Shown here in pieces: positions 44,985 to 56,321 of a DNA stretch of 64,000 nt (its first letter is position 1; each line of letters starts with the position of its first letter). The stretch is taken from contig NOKP01000016.1 of assembly GCA_002682825.1 (NCBI GenBank), forward strand, positions 220,591-284,590. Reading direction: 5' to 3'. Position numbers and translations under genes: made by a program. Below the pieces are notes generated by a model. That model did no database searches, was not told where the DNA came from, and was given only the letters and a program-made list of their open reading frames with translations. This DNA comes from Neonectria sp. B-13 (Eukaryota; Ascomycota; Sordariomycetes; Hypocreales; Nectriaceae).

Positions 44985-45220
44985 TGCTTCGATTCTAGGG
45001 GTTAAATGGACTAACGCTCGGTTTATGGGCTTGACGTGAATATTTAGTGCTGTGGATTTTTATGTAGTTGAGCTTGGAACTGATTAGTCTTTCGTCTGTT
45101 TATGCATAACTAAGCCATTTCAATGCTAAGGTTTTCGCTGGGATTCTTATCCCCTTTGAGCTATATTTAGCATATATCTCCTGTATATTATATCTCAACT
45201 ATAGAAAAGCTAAGAGTAAG
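44985..45220 (+). pseudogene. Mutated copy of the Zn2Cys6 gene's promoter and first exon
   Basis: Aligns with 43335-43570: GCTTCGATTCTAGGGGTTAA against GTTTCGAGTCTAGAAGTTTA, AATGGACTAACGCTCGG against AATGGGCTAGCGCTTGG, then CTGTGGATTT and GGGATTCTTATCCC against GGGATATCTGTCCC. Differences are mostly G-to-A and C-to-T in this copy. The similarity fades through what would be exon 1, which reads AAAAGCTAAGAGTAAG where the live gene has the zinc-cluster codons. No further exon survives. It is best read as the 5' relic of a tandem paralogue decayed by repeat-induced point mutation. Confidence 0.6.
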
Positions 45221-46234
45221 CCTCTCACTCATGGCTTTACCATAATTATATAAAGCATACCCCACTTAAGGATGGTAGAGCTTAAACTTAATAGTCTGGG
45301 GCTAATAGAATTCCCTCAGGACCTAATATGAGGGGTTATAGAGAAAGAGAAACTTACACAGCTAACTAATAAACCAAAATATCAATCAATATCTACGTTA
45401 CTTGCAGATAATATACCGTACGCCTATTGATAAGGATTACGCCCTGCCGGACGGCCCGTCAAGTATTTGCTGACCCCTTAGCGCTGTGTCCGTTGCAGGC
45501 CCTCTAAAACCCTTACAAATGCGTCCTTCCGATCGATGCACGTCCCGAGCTGCAACATCATGATATGATAGCCAGGGCACGTAACAGTCATCGGAAAAAT
45601 ATGATAGATCATGAAGATAGATAGATTGTAGGCGTAATGACTTATACTAGATGTAATTGCGTGAATGTGGTGGCTCTGCATAAGTGTACTATCAAACCAG
45701 AGCACCCTGGAGAGTTAACACTTGGGCATTGGATACAATATCGATGCCATCCTACTGAAATATCGTCTTGTTACACCTGAAACTCGCGACCTCCACGGCG
45801 ACAAGACAGGCCGGCATGGTGCATACATAAAAAGTGGCTCCAGGCTCGCGTCGCTCTGAAGGCCGAGTGCCGAGTAGCGAATCCATGTCTAAGCATGAAT
45901 TGGGTTGTTTTCATTAGTTCACCAGTTCCATGCCTAACCCCGCTCTATCCACTGCTCGGCCGACAAGCGATGCTCAAAACCCGGTACTCCAGTCAGACCC
46001 TCTAATGGTGTAGATCCTATCTCGAGTCCCGTCTGAGACACGCTCTTACTAAGCGGCGTTTTGCTGAAATGGACCACCCGAAGCCTTCAAGTTGTCTCTA
46101 CCGATGGATGGCCTGAGCCGAAAGGGGCTATATAAACTCGTCATTGCCCAAGAATCATTCTATCCTATCATCTTCATACGTTTCAGAACACACAGATATC
46201 TTGAGTTGGCTGGTACATCACACCTGTCCTTAAA
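45221..46234. promoter_or_regulatory. Intergenic; promoter of the P450 gene
   Basis: No gene. The left part is AT-rich. A TATATAAA at 46129-46136, 99 nt before the ATG at 46235, is a good TATA box candidate for the P450. Confidence 0.5.
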
Positions 46235-48000
46235 ATGGGCTTGAACAGCGCCTCTCAGCTCCCCTGGGGAAGCTCCAATTTCGATATGGAGTTCCTGGTC
46301 AAGCCAGCTTCTTATTTCGTCACGGCCTTCTTGATCATGCTCTTTACATATCATGTACAAGGCTCCAAGCCGAACGCCCCGTTCTTGAACCCGAAAGGAA
46401 GGTTCGAACTCACAGATAGTCGATCCAAGAAGGAGTATCTATCTAGCATGCGATCCATGCTTCGCAAATGGTTTAAAGCGAACCCCAACAAACCGGCTTG
46501 CTTAATCGGCGACCTCGGGGATACGACTGTTCTACCGCCACGTATGGCTAACGAGATCCGGAGTGATCCCCGACTTAGTTTTATGGAGTTTAGTGTCAAG
46601 GTATGGTGTCACCAAGCTCGAATTTTGGGCTGTTCACTCACTTAGCCTTAAGTTCTTCCATACGAACATTCCAGGTTTTGATGCTTTCAGCGAAGGAACC
46701 AGAGACGGAATCACCTTGACAGTCATCAACAAAGACTTGACCAAGCTTCTAGGCATGTACCGTCCGTGACTAGATGACAGAAGTTTGCTAACCAATTTTC
46801 TTCTTCGTTTCAGCTAAAGTCACTGAGCCTCTTGCAGAGGAAACAACCATGGCCCTTGAGGACATCCTTTCTAAAGATCAAGGTGAGGATATTCGTAAAT
46901 TAGACACGGGGAGCCGACTAACATGAGTAGAATGGCATACTGTTTCTCTCAGAAATACTATGCTTGAAATCATTGCCCGGGTTTCCTCCCGAGTCTTTCT
47001 TGGGGAAGAGCTTTGCCGCAACGAAGCCTGGCTCAGAATCACACGAGAGCATGCAACGAATGGCTTCATTGCCGCCGACGTTCTACGTGCATGGCCAGAT
47101 GCATTACGACCGCTTGTTCATTGGTTCATACCCCAGTGTCGGACTGCGAGAGCGCAGATCCAGGAAGCTAGGTCTATCATCGGGCCTTTGATTGAACGAC
47201 GACGAGCATTGAAGGCGACTGCCCTCGCTGAAGGCAAAGATGCGCCCGTATTCAATGATGCTATTGACTGGTTTGAGCAGGCTTCCAAAGGCACACACTA
47301 CGATCCTGCTCTCTCTCAGCTCTTCCTTTCGACAGTCGCCATGCATACAACAAGTGATCTGCTCTGTCAGACTTTGATTGATACAGCGGCACATCCAGAC
47401 ATAATTGAGCCTCTCCGAACAGAGGTGTTCGACACGCTCCAGCAAGATGGCTGGAAGAAGACCTCGCTGTACAATATGCAGCTACTTGACAGCGCGATTA
47501 AAGAGAGCCAACGTCTGAAGCCTCTACAACTTGGTTAGTTGAACTTTGCCATAAAAATTGCCGCATTCTCTAACTAGCTTGAAGCAAGCATGCAACGCAT
47601 CGCCCTCGAGGATGTGACGCTCTCCGACGGAACTTTCATCCCCAAAGGTGGCTCGTGCTGCGTTTCTTCACATGCGCTCTGGGATCAGGATGTCTATGAG
47701 TCTCCTGAAAAATGGGACGGCTATCGCTTCCTTATTCGGCGAAAAGTACCCGGTAAAGAAAACGTATCCCAGCTTGTCAGCACGAGTGGGCAGCATCTTG
47801 GATTTGGCCATGGGAAACATGCATGCCCTGGTCGGTTTTTTGCCAGCAACGAAATTAAGATTGCCATGGCCCATCTGTTGATGCAGTATGAATGGAGAAT
47901 CTCCAAGGGTTCCAGTGTAGAAGTACACGACTTTGGAGTAACCCCATTGATGAACCCTTCACTTGAGATGGAGTTCCGGAGACGCGCTGATACGTCCTGA
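46235..48000 (+). CDS. Cytochrome P450 monooxygenase (ent-kaurene-oxidase-like fungal P450)
   Basis: Five exons, 46235-46600, 46653-46752, 46814-46882, 46931-47533 and 47585-48000, give 517 aa. An N-terminal membrane anchor (about 24-44, SYFVTAFLIMLFTYHV) places it on the ER. P450 signatures: helix I equivalent with AMHTTSDLLCQTL, ESQR in KESQRLKP (ExxR), a PERF-like WDGYRF, and heme-binding FGHGKHACPGRFF with Cys460. Intron 2 uses a GC donor (GCATGT at 46753), the only choice that restores LTKLLAKVTEPLAEE, a standard phrase of this P450 group; a GT donor 16 nt downstream would insert GMYP and lose the alignment. It begins the cluster of metabolic genes to its right. Substrate unknown. Confidence 0.9.
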
Positions 48001-48668
48001 TCTAGGGGTTGAAGGTTCTCGAAGAGACTGTCAGGTCGGTTCCAATTTGTATGCAGAAGAAAACATCGTATTAAAAGAGATAGGCGAATAATTTATCATC
48101 CTCAAAGACAAGTTAGCAGACCGATACACCAGTGACGCCATAATATCTTAAAGGAGGTTCAAAATCATTGATAAGTATTAAGACTTAGCCGCGTTAGCGC
48201 CTCTAAAACACTGGTTCGCCTGATCATCAAGGTATCATGTAAAGCTAAGGGCACTGGGAACTACATGGTCTCTGTTGAGATAAGAGCTTGACGACGGAAC
48301 TCATCCTCAGCCTCTTGGACAAGGAGGTGGCCTTACATCTCAGTTCTAAGTCTCTGTTAGTTGAGATACTGATGCATTTGCAAAGCAGTTTTTCCTGGCT
48401 GTCATAGTTTCCGATCAGTCGCGATACGCCGATGAAGAGCTTAGGCTGACTGACACATAGAAAATCGTCCCAATGCTTTTACCAGTCCGACACCTTAGGT
48501 TGTTAGTACTACAGCACCAAATTCCAGGATATGAGAGACTTGAATAATATACTCGAAGAATATAAGGCACTCTACTTCTACTTGCTATACTCGTAAATGT
48601 GACCTAAGGCAATAGATCCGACAAAATACCCAGTAAAACAAAACAAAGCACAGGCATAGGGATGGTAA
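48001..48668. other. Intergenic
   Basis: Between the convergent P450 and small unknown gene, AT-rich. A minus-strand frame ending at 48578 (ALFCFTGYFVGSIALGHIYE) overlaps the unknown gene's last exon in another frame; see rejected items. Confidence 0.4.
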
Positions 48669-49424
48669 CTAATTGCATCCATATTGACCTTCGGAGAGAA
48701 TTGGCACATAAAACCTCCAGTTGCAAAGCTCACCATACCCACCTCCGTTAAGGCTCGCTTCCACTTCAAGAAATTCTGTTGAACTAATACATCACAGCAA
48801 TGAGCGTGTTAGAAGAGGAGTCGGTATTCCCGATACGGGCCAAAATTCCGTGTGTGTTTCAGCTTCAAAACTGCAGGAAGAGCGATGCCATTGATCTGAA
48901 AGATTCCATTGAATACAAACGGTTGTTCCACGCCCGCATTTGAACTTTTTGAGATATCCACGACTAAACAAAGGTTATGATAGCGGTACTTTCATAACCC
49001 TACTGAATTAGTAGACTAAGAAAGCGTTCATACCGATGGTCACGTCCTCATCTTCTAGCCCAGTCAGCCGAGGTTTATTGAGCCGCAATGAAGGGAGTTC
49101 CTTGATGACTCGTTGGAAATTTACACTGACGAGATAAGAGCGAATTGTCGATGCGGGGAGGACATCAGCTGTTATCTCCGATAGTTCAAGAGTCAGGGGT
49201 GCTTCGACCAAAATATGTCAGCAAGATAACACGCTTGAGATAGTAAGGGTGTTTTAGTGGATCCTATGACGGAGATCCGATGTCTTATCAATTGGATGCA
49301 CTAGTTCTTTTGTAAATGCCAGTCCGGCTTTCGGACCCTCGGAGGAGACCCGGCCGGCCGCACAGAGCATGTCCTGGCAGGCTTCGGCCTCATGGTCGCT
49401 GTAGTTAACGTAGAAGATAGTCAT
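48669..49424 (-). CDS. Small hypothetical protein in the P450-MFS cluster
   Basis: Not recognised. A phase-consistent four-exon model exists: 49424-49271, 49201-49034, 48963-48837 and 48783-48669 (introns 69, 70, 53 nt), giving 187 aa. It starts MTIFYVNYSDHEAEACQDML and continues with PPLTLELSEITADVLPAS, FQRVIKELPSLRLNKPRL, VVDISKSSNAGVEQPF and FNGIFQINGIALPAVLKLK. It has no signal peptide, membrane segment or motif of known function. The start is 129 nt from the divergent MFS start, implying a shared promoter. The last exon is the weakest part because a different frame there is also open; the first three exons agree in phase and composition. Could be a cluster-specific enzyme of an undescribed family. 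Confidence 0.45.
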
Positions 49425-49553
49425 TTGATATTATAAAGAATGCGAGATATTTCCCGACAGCTCCATCCCAGGCACTGTTAGTTTGTAGCCCCGCCGTTTA
49501 CTGTCACAACTCAATATCGACGCACAACTGGGGTTGCCTCCAAAGCTATTGAA

Positions 49554-51406
49554 ATGGCAGCCGAAACAACCACGGATCACAAGCATCTCAACGACATCGC
49601 CATGAGCGAGAAACCCACAATGCCGGACGATGTCCTGGAGGGCATTGTTGATGTGGCACCCGAATATTCCGACGAGTACTACAGAAAACTCCGATGGAAG
49701 ATCGACCTATGGCTCTTACCTCTAATGTGGTTCTGTTATGGCACACAGCAGGCGGACAAGACATCTCTCAGTGTACAAGCAGTTTTCGGGATACGAGAGG
49801 ATACTGGCCTTATAGGCGAGCAGTTTAACTGGCTGAGCACAGTCTTCTATCTCTCCTACATGGTCTGCGAGGCTCCCGGCAATTGGCTGATGCAGAAATG
49901 CCACACGGGCAAGTTTCTCTCCATCGTCATGGTATTATGGGGCGTGGTTGTTCTCTGCATCGCTTTCGCCAAGAACTTCGCCCACCTTATGGTCCTTCGC
50001 ACAATTCAGGGTGCCCTCGAGTGCACTATTTCGCCGACATTCATGCTGATGACGGGAGCATGGTATACTTCACAGGAGCACACCCTGCGCTCCCTCATCT
50101 GGGGAACATCCAACGCGGGAATGAACATCATTGCTGGTCTCAGCATGTACGGGATCGGGCTGCATGCCCAGAAAAACCCCGATGGTCTTGCTGCAGTAAG
50201 TTACACTGAGCCAACTTTCTTGCAAAAAGAAACATGCTAATGGGGCGCTCTAGTGGAAAGGAATATCCTTCTTCCTTGGAGCCATGACGATCGTCTGTGG
50301 AGTCCTCGTGTGGTTCATTCTTGGAACTCCTCGTGAGGTGCGATGGTTGAGTGAAGAAGAGAAGCGAGCTGCGATTTCCCGGGTCGTTGCAAACCAGACA
50401 GGGTCTGACCGCGAAAAGCGGTCTGAGTTCAAGTGGGAACAGGTTTGGACAACTTTCAAAGGTGAATCTATCATTTGGAGTAAACGGAACGAGTCGTTCA
50501 GCATGGCTTCAGTACCGATCCGATGTCATGGCTCGACCCTCGACTAACACCTTTGGTGCACAGATCCACAAACCTACTTCTTTTTCTTCGTCACGATCGT
50601 CAACGCGCTGCCCAATGGTGCCAACACCACCTTCTCAAAACTAATCTGGCAATCCTTTGGTTTTACCCCATTAGAAACCCTCCTCAAGGGATCAACTCCT
50701 TACTACGCCTTTGGCATTTGCTGGTTCTTGACCGTTGGGTTAATTACGTTGAAGAAACCTAACTTCCGATGTGAGTTATCCTGATGTGCTCTTAGACGCC
50801 CATTCTTAACACTCGTAGTTCTTATGATGATGTTTTCACTTGTGCCTGCTTTCAGTGGAATGATGGCCTTGGCACTGCTCCCTACAGACACCATGAAGTG
50901 GACGAGATGGGGCATGTACATGATGCAAGTGTTTGGCACTTTGCCTGGACTCAGTAAGTTTCAAAAGCTATCGTAATCTATCTGCATCTACTAATGATGG
51001 CACAGTGATCTGGACCTTCCTGCCATCCAACGTTGCAGGCAGAACAAAGAAGACGGTGACGGCCACTATTCTCTTCATTGCCTATTGTGTGGGCAACGCC
51101 ATCGGAGCTCAGATGTTTGTCGCATCAGACGCTCCTAGGTACGTCCGAGGTATCACTGCTTGTGCAATTCTCTACTGTGTTGAGTTCTGCAGCATGGCAT
51201 TGTGGCGATTCTATTGTGAGTTGTGCATTTGTTACGGCATCCATCAAAACTAACCAATGGTTGCAGACATATGGGAAAATAGAAGACGTGATAAGGTTAT
51301 CCGAGAGCAGGGTATCTCGAAGGAGGAGAGCGAACGAATTGGAAAGGTGAATGCGGAGGCTGACATGACGGATCGTGAGAACATTCATTTCCGATATAAG
51401 TATTAA
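49554..51406 (+). CDS. MFS transporter, allantoate permease / anion:cation symporter family
   Basis: Six exons, 49554-50195, 50254-50461, 50564-50770, 50819-50953, 51006-51215 and 51267-51406 (introns 48-102 nt), give 513 aa with about 12 membrane segments. After a polar 50-residue tail come LRWKIDLWLLPLMWFCYGTQ, FNWLSTVFYLSYMVCEAPGN, ALECTISPTFMLMTGAWYTS (EHTLRS follows) and, late, GRTKKTVTATILFIAYCVGN and IGAQMF, all standard for Dal5/Tna1-type carriers. This subfamily imports organic acids such as allantoate, nicotinate or aromatic acids. Its place among P450, esterase, aminotransferase and aldolase suggests it imports the compound they degrade or a precursor (inference). It differs from the 8.9-kb transporter in sequence and intron positions, so it is not a recent duplicate. 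Confidence 0.93.
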
Positions 51407-51911
51407 GTTGTTGCTACGGGAACGCTGTACTTCATACATAGCCCCGGAGGGACTAGCAAGTGCGCTGTATTCTCAAATTGCTAGATACGTCATTTATCTA
51501 TCGTATCTTTCTCATTCAACAGCCTCTGTGCTTCACCTCAATTTAAGTACTCGCGGGCTCGGCCAACATCTCCAATTCCATCTTTTCAAGATTAGACTAT
51601 ACTTTGTTTAAATATTCGTATAAGACAATATGTGATCAATCTGCTGAGGTTCTTCTCCATTGCGGTTGGCTGTTTCAGGCGCCGTAGGGTGCCCAGTGAA
51701 AAGAATGAAATTTCATGCTGCTCCCAAAACCCTTGAATATCATATTAGGATTACAACATCTCCTTCACCACCACACGGCTCACTCAAACATTTCATAATC
51801 CTTAAATTTGGTGATTAATTAGCTTCAATGTGAAGAGATACCAGTGTGAGTTTACGAAGGCTGATCTTTTTGAAGTACTCAATTTCTGTGTGACTTTGTG
51901 TACCATTTTAA
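51407..51911. other. Intergenic between convergent genes
   Basis: 3' ends of the MFS and esterase genes, no gene seen. Confidence 0.5.
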
Positions 51912-53658
51912 CTAGACAATTCTGCCAGCAAAGATCTCCCCAATCCTTACAAGCTCATTCCATCGCTGGTCTGGCTGTACCTCAATTGTCCCTTGCGGGG
52001 TGGCTATTTTCATTTGCTCAACCGTATCTGTGCCAAATTCGTACCCTTCGACGTCGTTCACGAAGGCTACCAGAACTTGGACCCAGTCTTCCATCAGCTG
52101 CCTCTCGTTCGATGTTGGCCCGTGGCAGATTGAGAAACTTTGGAGTGTGAGCTAGTGTCGGGAAAGCAGGAGAGAGATACTCACTTCCAGAAAGGCTTGT
52201 CCATTGCGTGCGCAACACCAAAAGACATTGGTGCTATCGTTTCGTCGATGAACGACAGTCGATAAGCAATTTGATAGCGCCATATATCTCGAATATCCAC
52301 GCCGTTCGATAACAGGTGCTTCACAAGGGCTCTAGATGGTGCGCGGACCTGGCCGTCTGAAATTATTTGACCTACAAGTTGCATCATTTGGTGAGTACCG
52401 AATTTCGAGACGATGGGAACCAATCTGTCTTACCAAATAGCTTCTTCCACTCATCCAGCCTATCCGACTTCGGCAAATCATAGCATTGAAGAATTCGGTC
52501 TGTGACTTCCGGGGCGTAATAGTTCGATACTTGGAGTCGCAAGGCATTTATCGTAGGTTCTGTCGGGCCATTGTACGTGGAATACAATGTCTCCTCATTG
52601 AGTACCTCACCAATCAGTATCCGGTAGCCCCTGGCCTTAAACTCATCGGCAAACTCTTTGCTTTGGAGGTACTCGACCATTTCCGATTGAATGAATAGTT
52701 CATCAGTGACGGGACGGAACGTATGGTGCTTGAGATGAGGAATAGCTTGCACAAGATCCAGTGCACTGATCTGTCGTAGATTGGCGAGCTTGTCGTCAGC
52801 TGAAAGAGCTGCGTTAATGTTGAAGTAAGAGCAGAGCTCGTCGAACTGGACTTGGCCATCAGTTAAAGACTTTGGTTGTGCTGGTATGGCATTGGAGTCC
52901 ATGAAGATGCGTCGGAACATTGAAGTTTGGGACCTAGGCTTGCGGAACTCATAGAGCATCTGTACTTCAACGCTGTACGCACCAGCGCTCCGACCTGCAA
53001 GTGTGATGTTGTTCGGGTCGCCTCCAAAGAAGGAAATATTCTCCTTGACCCATTCAGCAGCCATGCGTTGATCCCAGAGCCCGAAGTTCCCAGCAGACAC
53101 ACCGCCGCTTTCGCTTAACAAGGCTTGTCCAGCAAGAAATCCAAACACGTTCAATCGGTAACCTATTGCGACAACGATTGCATTCAGTCCGCCGGTAGAT
53201 ATCAGCTCTGTCGGGTCCATTCCAGGCTCTTGTGAGGGACCGCCCATTTGGAACCATCCTCCATGCAGCCAAAGCATAACCGGCCACTTCTCTTCGTCCT
53301 TCTTCTTCTGCACAGGGGTCCAGATATTGACAACAAGGCAGTCCTCGCTGAAGTTATCGGAATCGCCCTCCGCGTTTCCAACGTGGAATGCCTTTTGGGG
53401 ACACACTGGCTTGAATTTTGTGGCATCATATAGGCCTCCGGGAGTATCACCGTAGGTGTAGGAAGCTGGAAGCGGTTGTGGCTTTCGCCATCGGTTCTGA
53501 CCTGTTGGTGGGAGTGCGTACGGAACACCAGCGTAGCGACGAGACTTGTCGTCAAATTGTAGGCCACGAATTGTCCCCTTGTCACCTAGGCTCAAATCGA
53601 ACGGTGTCTCGTGGTAAGATATTGTGTTCCCCATTTTGTCTGGAAGGTGAATAGCCAC
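51912..53658 (-). CDS. Type B carboxylesterase / lipase
   Basis: Three exons, 53658-52434, 52371-52185 and 52137-51912 (introns 62 and 47 nt), give 545 aa (537 if Met9, MGNTISY, is used). PF00135 signatures: RRYAGVPYALPPTGQNRW, EDCLVVNIWTP, WLHGGWFQMGG (oxyanion hole), NFGLWDQRMAAEWVKENI and GGDPNNITLAGRSAGAYS with nucleophile Ser224; GRSAGA replaces the common GESAGA. The start has no signal peptide, so unlike many fungal members it is probably intracellular. It would hydrolyse a carboxylic ester, perhaps freeing an acid or alcohol for the neighbouring P450 or aminotransferase (inference). It is divergent from the aminotransferase with a 490-nt spacer. Confidence 0.92.
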
Positions 53659-54145
53659 TCCCTGAAGCGTTGCTTACTAGAGGTGTTTGAACGGGAAGCC
53701 GAAAAAGTGTTGGTAAATTAGTGAGTCGCCAAGCTCCACCTGGCTGAGGACTTCTTTGACTCCCGCCAAAGCTTTGTCTAAGACGAACGGCGGAGATCCG
53801 TACCGAGGCATATTAGTAACATGGCTGCGTCAATTGTGCGTTATCGGGCCTACCCCAGCACCTACGCTTATTTCGGATCTCCGGCCGAGGAAGCCAGATT
53901 CTCCTCAGCCCTGCTTCCCCAGTCTCTACATCATGCTTGGGATTAAAATATATCAGTACGTTAATGAAAACAATCTTGTTGAAGGGAGATATCGTCCTAG
54001 TTAGTGTGTTGTCAACCTTTCGTCACAACCGAACAGGATCGTCTTAGGTTTGAAGACTTCAAGTCTATTCCCCGCAAAATAACCCAAACTCGCCCTGAAC
54101 AGTCCCAAGAAACGTCTCCAGGAAATCCCGAAAATACTGGGCGAA
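53659..54145. promoter_or_regulatory. Divergent promoter region of esterase and aminotransferase
   Basis: A 487-nt spacer with no gene, holding both promoters. No operator recognised. Confidence 0.45.
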
Positions 54146-55979
54146 ATGGGGAGCATTAATCGCCGCTTTTTGCCAGTAGACCTGTCACACCACATCAACG
54201 CGAAGAGCAAGGCTCGACATCCGTCGCCCCTGAAAGACATCATCAAGTTCATGAATTATGACGGCATGGTTAGCTTAGCAGGAGGTAAATTCAGCGACCT
54301 GTGAAATCAGATATGGAGCTGATCGTGTATTAAGGACTCCCGCATCCATCACTTTTTCCGCTTGAACAAGTGAACTTCGATTGTCTGAAGCCGTCGGTTT
54401 CCATATCCAACGACGTCAACGCCGACAGTGCAGCAGCAGATTTGCTGAGCCTCACTATTGGCCGAGGTTCATCTGCCGGCGACCTTGATCTAACTCAATT
54501 CTTGCAATATGGTATGTAATCTTATTGTGGTCAGATTTGGGGGATCTACACCGCTCACAGCGTCATCCAGGCTCTGGGTCTGGAAACCGCCAATTAATTG
54601 AGCTCTCAAAGGAGTTGACGGAGCGAGTGCATGCACCACCGTGCGAATACGACTGTATCCTGCACCCAGGAAACACCAATGCTTGGTCAAAAGTGGTTGG
54701 TATGCTGTGTGAAGACGACGATATCGTGATCGTCGAAGAATTCACTTATCCGTCCGCGCAGGCGCTGTGGATTCCGCTAGGAATCAAGGCTGTTCCGGTG
54801 CCAGCAGACGTCGAGGGTATCTTGTCAAACAAACTCCGAGACCTACTAATCAACTGGGATCCGAAGACTACAGGGGCCAAGAGACCTAGAGTGTGAGTGA
54901 TCCTTTTGTCATCGTATGGAAAGGGGAGTGCTGATGTACCTCAGTCTTTATCTTGTTTCGGTCGGCTCCAACCCGACTGGAGTCACGATATCTGCACAAA
55001 GACGCAGGGAGATCTACGATATCTCCGTCGAATTTGGTAATCTATCGCCGCCTTTTAAATGGAACAGCCCTAACCGAAGTCAGATCTAATTATCGTCGAG
55101 GATGATCCTTATTACTTCCTGCAATATCCGGGCTATGAGGCTTCTTCTGGTGGAGCAAACTTCCAAGCCAAGACAGCAGATGATTTCATTAAGACGCTAA
55201 CTCCTTCTTTCCTCTCTATGGACACGCAGGGGCGCGTGATTCGCTTGGAGTCTTTCTCAAAGACGCTGTTCCCCGGCCTGCGCCTGGGTTACTTCATTGC
55301 CAACCCCGTCTTCATTGAGCGTTTGCTCCGAGCCACGGAGGTGGAGACACAAGATCCAGCTGGCCTCAGCCAAGCATTTGCGCTTTCCCTCTTACGCCGC
55401 TGGGGCATCGACGGATATCTCATATGGCTCCAGAACCTGCAATTCCAGTATCGGACACGGCGAGACTGGCTGCTCGATGCCTTTTACGCCAACTTCACTG
55501 TTCTACCCGCTGGGAAGTCATCTTTAAAAAAGGCGCAAGGACTGGTAGCATGCGTGCAGAACAAGGCTGGAATATTGCGACCCGTCTTCAGCTTTGTGGA
55601 TCCTGGTGCGGGCATGTTTGTATGGTCCAAGTTTTACTTCGAAGGTGTCGACCGTTATTCAGAAATCGAAGGCCAATCTGTCGAGGACCCGGAGCAAACT
55701 TTTGCCGATGAGCTGTGGAAAGCATGGGCGACAGAGCTGGTACTATTGACGCCAGGGTCGTACTACCATCCCTGGCAAGGAGCCGATAAGGTCACCACGC
55801 AGGCTCGGGGAGCAACATCGCGAACCGCACACTTTCGTTTTTCATTTGCAACACCAACAGTAAGTTAGGCGAAGCCGAACTTGAGTTAAGATAGTTTAAA
55901 CTGACGAGCATTATAGGAGGAGGAGATTCACTCAGGGATAGTGCGCGTGCGGAAGGTAATTGGCAAATACTGGGAGTAG
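54146..55979 (+). CDS. PLP-dependent aminotransferase, class I/II (Aro8 / kynurenine aminotransferase type)
   Basis: Six exons, 54146-54284, 54335-54511, 54571-54892, 54945-55036, 55084-55859 and 55917-55979 (introns 47-59 nt), give 522 aa. Family features in order: HINAKSKARHPSPLKDIIKF, GMVSLAGGLPHPSLFPLE, YGSGSGNRQLIEL, LHPGNTNAWSKVVGMLCEDD, EFTYPSAQALW, SVGSNPTGVTIS, LIIVEDDPYYFLQY (Asp and Tyr contacting PLP), and RLESFSKTLFPGLRLGY with the Schiff-base lysine. It belongs with fungal aromatic amino acid aminotransferases, interconverting aromatic amino acids with their 2-oxo acids in the cytosol. In this cluster it may act on an aromatic or branched substrate. The start follows the AGGLP-side homology; upstream in-frame codons lack another ATG before a stop. 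Confidence 0.92.
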
Positions 55980-56321
55980 GACGTGGAAAAGATCACCTGT
56001 ATAAACCATGGGGGTCACTAGGCGATTGAAGCTGTAACCAATACACTTTACTAAATCCAATAAATGGAGGATTCTCAACAACATTTTGTCTAGTCACAAC
56101 CGCGTGAAATTCAAGGTCGCTAGGCCTTCAGGTATGTGGAAGAGCTGAGCGATTTCTGGTTCTCCATTTAACAAGCCTTTTTCTCCTGATGGGTAAATTT
56201 TCTAAACATGTTCTGGTGTTTCTGCAGACCCCTACTTTTACTAAATAATTCTCTCTTCTCTAACCACACTCACGCCTTCTCCACATCACTGCAAACAGTT
56301 GCTACAAGAGCTCATCGGGGG
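55980..56321. other. Intergenic between convergent genes
   Basis: 3' regions of the aminotransferase and the 731-aa regulator. No gene. Confidence 0.5.

Noticed and set aside
46396..46410. GGTTCGAACTC, resembling a tRNA B box
   Set aside because: It lies inside the first P450 exon, with no matching A box, acceptor stem or anticodon loop.
46757..46813. GT-AG alternatives for P450 intron 2 using downstream donors
   Set aside because: The only phase-compatible GT donor inserts GMYP and breaks the conserved LTKxLxKVTxPLxEE spacing, so the GC donor is preferred.
48578..48769. Minus-strand hydrophobic frame with FATGGFMCQFSPK and ALFCFTGYFVGSIALGHIYE
   Set aside because: It looks like a membrane tail, but it cannot be joined in phase to the better supported upstream exons 49424-48837. 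I prefer the alternative frame ending at 48669, with low confidence.
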